DNA of 64,000 bases. It comes from Hydractinia symbiolongicarpus. Its lineage: Eukaryota; Cnidaria; Hydrozoa; Anthoathecata; Hydractiniidae. The notes under the pieces are model-generated. The model saw nothing but the letters and a program-made list of their open reading frames with translations, searched no databases and was not told where the DNA came from. The stretch lies in the NCBI RefSeq assembly GCF_029227915.1, contig NC_079878.1:14756001-14820000 (forward strand), read 5' to 3'. The translations under genes and the position numbers were made by a program. Of this stretch, positions 63,287-64,000 are shown one piece after another (within the stretch, counting starts at the first letter, position 1; the number at the start of each line of letters is the position of its first letter).

Positions 63287-64000
63287 TTAATTTTTGGAAT
63301 ATTTATACAGTGCAAATCCAATAGAACTTATAATACCTAGAAAGCTAACACCTGCAACACATTCAATCACACTGATAATACGGTTTTGAAATTTACTTCT
63401 TTGTACAACTTCAGCATAACCAATGTTTGTAAACTGTGTCATGATATATAGAGGGATCCATTTCTGTGGCATGAGCCAGTGCAAAAATAAATCAACTTTT
63501 TGGTGAAAAATAAAACTCTTAGAATTGACTAATAACCGAAGTTCAGTGTAATTATACAGTGTTAGATCAACAATAGCTTCTGCGTCAGGCTGCCTTGTGT
63601 CTGAGTACTCTGCAAGTGATTTCTCAATATCCATATTATTTTGATCCAAAATTTGATGAAGAATCATGCAATCCTCAAAAGCACAATTAACACCTTGTCC
63701 ATAAAATGGACACATTGCATGGGCAGCATCACCTGAAATGACAACTTTATCTGAATGGTGGTAAGGTGAGCACTTGATGGTGATCAGCTTGTTTGTAGGA
63801 TAGGATTGCACTTGGTTTACCAAAGATCTTTCATGAAACAGAGGAAACGCATCTGGAAAGTATTTCTGAAAAAATTTGATGATATCTTCATCTGTTTTCA
63901 ACTCATTAAATTTTTGAAAAGACATGAACCAAGTCATCGTAAAAGTTTTATTTTTGTTTGGAAGTGCCACCAACATAAATGTGCTTCTGGGCCATATGTG
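63287..64000 (-). CDS. KMO: Kynurenine 3-monooxygenase, copy 2 (5' cut by window end)
   Basis: The terminal-exon part of a second KMO, same strand and head-to-tail with copy 1. The visible 237 codons begin inside HIWPRSTFMLVALPN and continue through SGDAAHAMCPFYGQGVNCAF (FAD motif) and LYNYTELRLLVNS. The end is TM-like (VAGVSFLGIISSIGFALYKY), with stop at 63287. It aligns with exon 2 of copy 1 throughout but differs at many positions, so the duplication is old. Changes at usually conserved spots include RAHVNS to RLLVNS, LGDAAHA to SGDAAHA and FSRIRYHE to FTNIGYAE. Whether it keeps kynurenine specificity cannot be told. The tail is 34 residues shorter past the TM helix. Confidence 0.94.
   Translation of the reverse strand, partial: HIWPRSTFMLVALPNKNKTFTMTWFMSFQKFNELKTDEDIIKFFQKYFPDAFPLFHERSLVNQVQSYPTNKLITIKCSPYHHSDKVVISGDAAHAMCPFYGQGVNCAFEDCMILHQILDQNNMDIEKSLAEYSDTRQPDAEAIVDLTLYNYTELRLLVNSKSFIFHQKVDLFLHWLMPQKWIPLYIMTQFTNIGYAEVVQRSKFQNRIISVIECVAGVSFLGIISSIGFALYKYSKN

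Noticed and set aside
63287-64000. KMO copy 2 as an assembly duplicate of copy 1
   Set aside because: The two copies differ at many amino-acid positions and in their 3' sequence, so they are true paralogues.

Overview
The window looks like AT-rich nuclear DNA from an early-branching animal, most likely a cnidarian and possibly a hydrozoan. The reasons are many short GT-AG introns, animal-type genes (MAX, MOCS1, CRNKL1, KMO) and a dense mix of LINE, pogo-like, Harbinger, THAP/DDE and Helitron-like elements. The species assignment is inference; no sequence search was possible.

Layout. On the + strand, 1-9711 holds all but the first coding exon of a MAX bHLH-zipper gene. Its introns carry a 5'-truncated LINE (about 3428-5220, - strand) and a TIR-bounded pogo-like element (7721-9302). 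After an intergenic stretch with a 130-bp tandem repeat comes MOCS1 (12543-26996, + strand), the first enzyme locus of molybdenum cofactor synthesis. MoaA-type exons are followed by one large MoaC-type exon. A 57-nt exon between them carries the Gly-Gly-stop end of MOCS1A, and skipping it fuses the two halves in frame. One MOCS1 intron (14723-24320, 9.6 kb) has absorbed a 53-bp satellite, a decayed repeat ORF, a complete-ended PIF/Harbinger element (17598-21533) with an internal 608-bp duplication, and an inverted-repeat element with a 283-bp (AT)n tract in one arm.

The interval 27-43 kb is mostly repeats: head-to-tail units ending in a CCCGTGGA/TCCACGGG hairpin plus CTAG (Helitron-like), an internally deleted Helentron-like relic (34190-35870, - strand) with cysteine peptidase, PIF1 helicase tail and endonuclease pieces, and one unassigned ORF (39337-40203, - strand). 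A THAP/DDE element with perfect 56-bp terminal inverted repeats lies at 43012-45589. It contains two convergent ORFs, both truncated by what looks like one internal deletion.

The right end is gene-dense on the - strand: a 22-exon CRNKL1 (crooked neck, splicing factor; 50668-59069) and two head-to-tail kynurenine 3-monooxygenase genes (59784-62147 complete; 63287-64000 partial, running off the window). The host genes belong to unrelated pathways (transcription, Moco synthesis, splicing, tryptophan catabolism). Nothing suggests co-regulation apart from the KMO pair, which is a tandem duplication.
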